Shown here piece by piece: positions 63,337-64,000 of a DNA stretch of 64,000 nucleotides. The DNA comes from Pseudomonas helleri (GTDB taxonomy: Bacteria; Pseudomonadota; Gammaproteobacteria; Pseudomonadales; Pseudomonadaceae). The position numbers and the translations under genes are program-made. The stretch is from contig NZ_JYLD01000001.1 of the NCBI RefSeq assembly GCF_001043025.1, positions 558,001 to 622,000 of the forward strand, read 5' to 3'. Positions within the stretch are counted from its first letter, which is position 1; the number at the start of each line of letters is the position of its first letter. Below the pieces are notes generated by a model. The model ran no database searches, was not told the origin of the DNA, and saw nothing but the letters and a program-made list of their open reading frames with translations.

Positions 63337-64000
63337 TCAGATTTTGAAGCTGTCGACCAGTTGCTTGAGGCGGCTGGCTTGCTGCGAGAGCGCATCGCAA
63401 TCTTTAAGGGTTTCGTTAAGGTTCGTCACACCTTGCTGATTGAGCAGGTTGATGTGGGTGATATCCAGGTTGAGGCTTTCGACCACTGAGGTCTGCTCTT
63501 CCGTGGCGGCGGCTACCGATTGGTTCATCCCGTCAATTTCTTCGATGCGCTGAGTCACGCTGATCAAACGGGCACCGGCCTGGTTGGCCACTTCTACGCT
63601 GTCTTCGCTGGAAATCTGGCTGGCATTCATGGTGCTTACCGCCTCGCGAGAGCCGATTTGCAGTGAGGTGATCATTTTATGGATCTCTTCTGCCGACTCC
63701 TGAGTGCGATGAGCGAGGTTGCGCACCTCATCCGCCACGACGGCAAACCCACGCCCCGCCTCCCCCGCACGCGCAGCCTCAATGGCCGCGTTGAGGGCCA
63801 GCAAGTTGGTTTGTTGGGAGATGCCTTTGATCACATCGAGTATGTGACCAATGTTGTCGGTGCTGGCGTTGAGGGTTTCGATCTGCGCGCAGGACACGCT
63901 GATCTTTTGCGAGAGTTCGGTCATGGCCTGGATGGTCTGCTCGACCACTTTGCGGCCATCATCCGCTTGCTCACTCGCACCGCTGGCATGCTGCGAGGCA
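63337..64000 (-). CDS. Methyl-accepting chemotaxis protein, C-terminal part (truncated by the window)
   Basis: About 221 residues visible; the frame stays open to 64000, so the N-terminus is outside the window. The hairpin-tip signature [42 protein letters not shown] is intact and binds CheA/CheW. Coiled-coil methylation helices follow, ending [10 protein letters not shown]. No C-terminal CheR-docking pentapeptide is seen. The ligand-binding part is not in view. Confidence 0.95.
   Translation of the reverse strand, partial: ASQHASGASEQADDGRKVVEQTIQAMTELSQKISVSCAQIETLNASTDNIGHILDVIKGISQQTNLLALNAAIEAARAGEAGRGFAVVADEVRNLAHRTQESAEEIHKMITSLQIGSREAVSTMNASQISSEDSVEVANQAGARLISVTQRIEEIDGMNQSVAAATEEQTSVVESLNLDITHINLLNQQGVTNLNETLKDCDALSQQASRLKQLVDSFKI

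Overview
The window looks like chromosomal DNA of a Pseudomonas species, most likely from the P. fluorescens lineage. The evidence is the gene order ppk/ppx/trxA, algP, rsd/algQ, dsbB, hemY-hemX-hemD-hemC, algR, argH, which matches the P. aeruginosa algR region as I know it, together with typical pseudomonad intergenic REP palindromes (GTAGGAGCGAGCTTG... and GTGGGAGCGGGCTTG...). No phage, transposon, CRISPR array or rRNA is visible. There is one tRNA gene, tRNA-Arg(CCG).

Layout. 0-4.5 kb: trxA with its terminator, then a FadR-type regulator divergent from a four-gene polar amino-acid ABC transporter, which sits between trxA and ppx. 4.7-8.5 kb: convergent ppx and ppk, the polyphosphate pair. 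9-16 kb: a DedA protein, the ElbB homologue, a YaiI/DUF188 protein, a cytochrome c-FTR1 iron permease, a LysE exporter, a small MscS channel and a YheS-like ABC-F ATPase. 16-27 kb: the conserved alg/hem block (algP, an FKBP, rsd, dsbB, hemYXDC, algR, argH). The AlgZ sensor kinase gene is not beside algR. 27-36 kb: a GST, a small acidic protein, a PAS-GGDEF-EAL protein, a DesA desaturase, a REC-HDOD protein, gabDT and the tRNA.

36-44 kb is more accessory: a cytosolic 5'-nucleotidase, a DUF3077 gene behind a highly structured 5' leader, a compact S-type pyocin with a colicin E3-type 16S rRNase domain plus its small partner gene, and a pxpA-accB-accC-pxpB-pxpC operon divergent from a LysR regulator. 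45-53.7 kb carries two back-to-back iron-starvation signalling systems (ECF sigma factor, FecR anti-sigma, STN-containing TonB receptor). One looks heme-specific (HasR-like) and the other hydroxamate/aerobactin-like. Both sigma genes have Fur-like boxes in the shared intergenic region. 53.7-64 kb: a DUF945 protein, a five-gene MarR-FUSC-DUF1656-HlyD-OMF efflux operon in which every junction overlaps by 4 bp, an ArnT/GT39-like membrane protein, a second GntR regulator and a truncated chemoreceptor.

The observations most worth following up are the DUF3077 leader RNA (37602-37731), the E3-type toxin without an obvious receptor-binding domain, the complete biotin-dependent carboxylase-like pxp operon, and the paired cell-surface signalling systems. 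All family assignments come from motif recognition and synteny; no database search was run.
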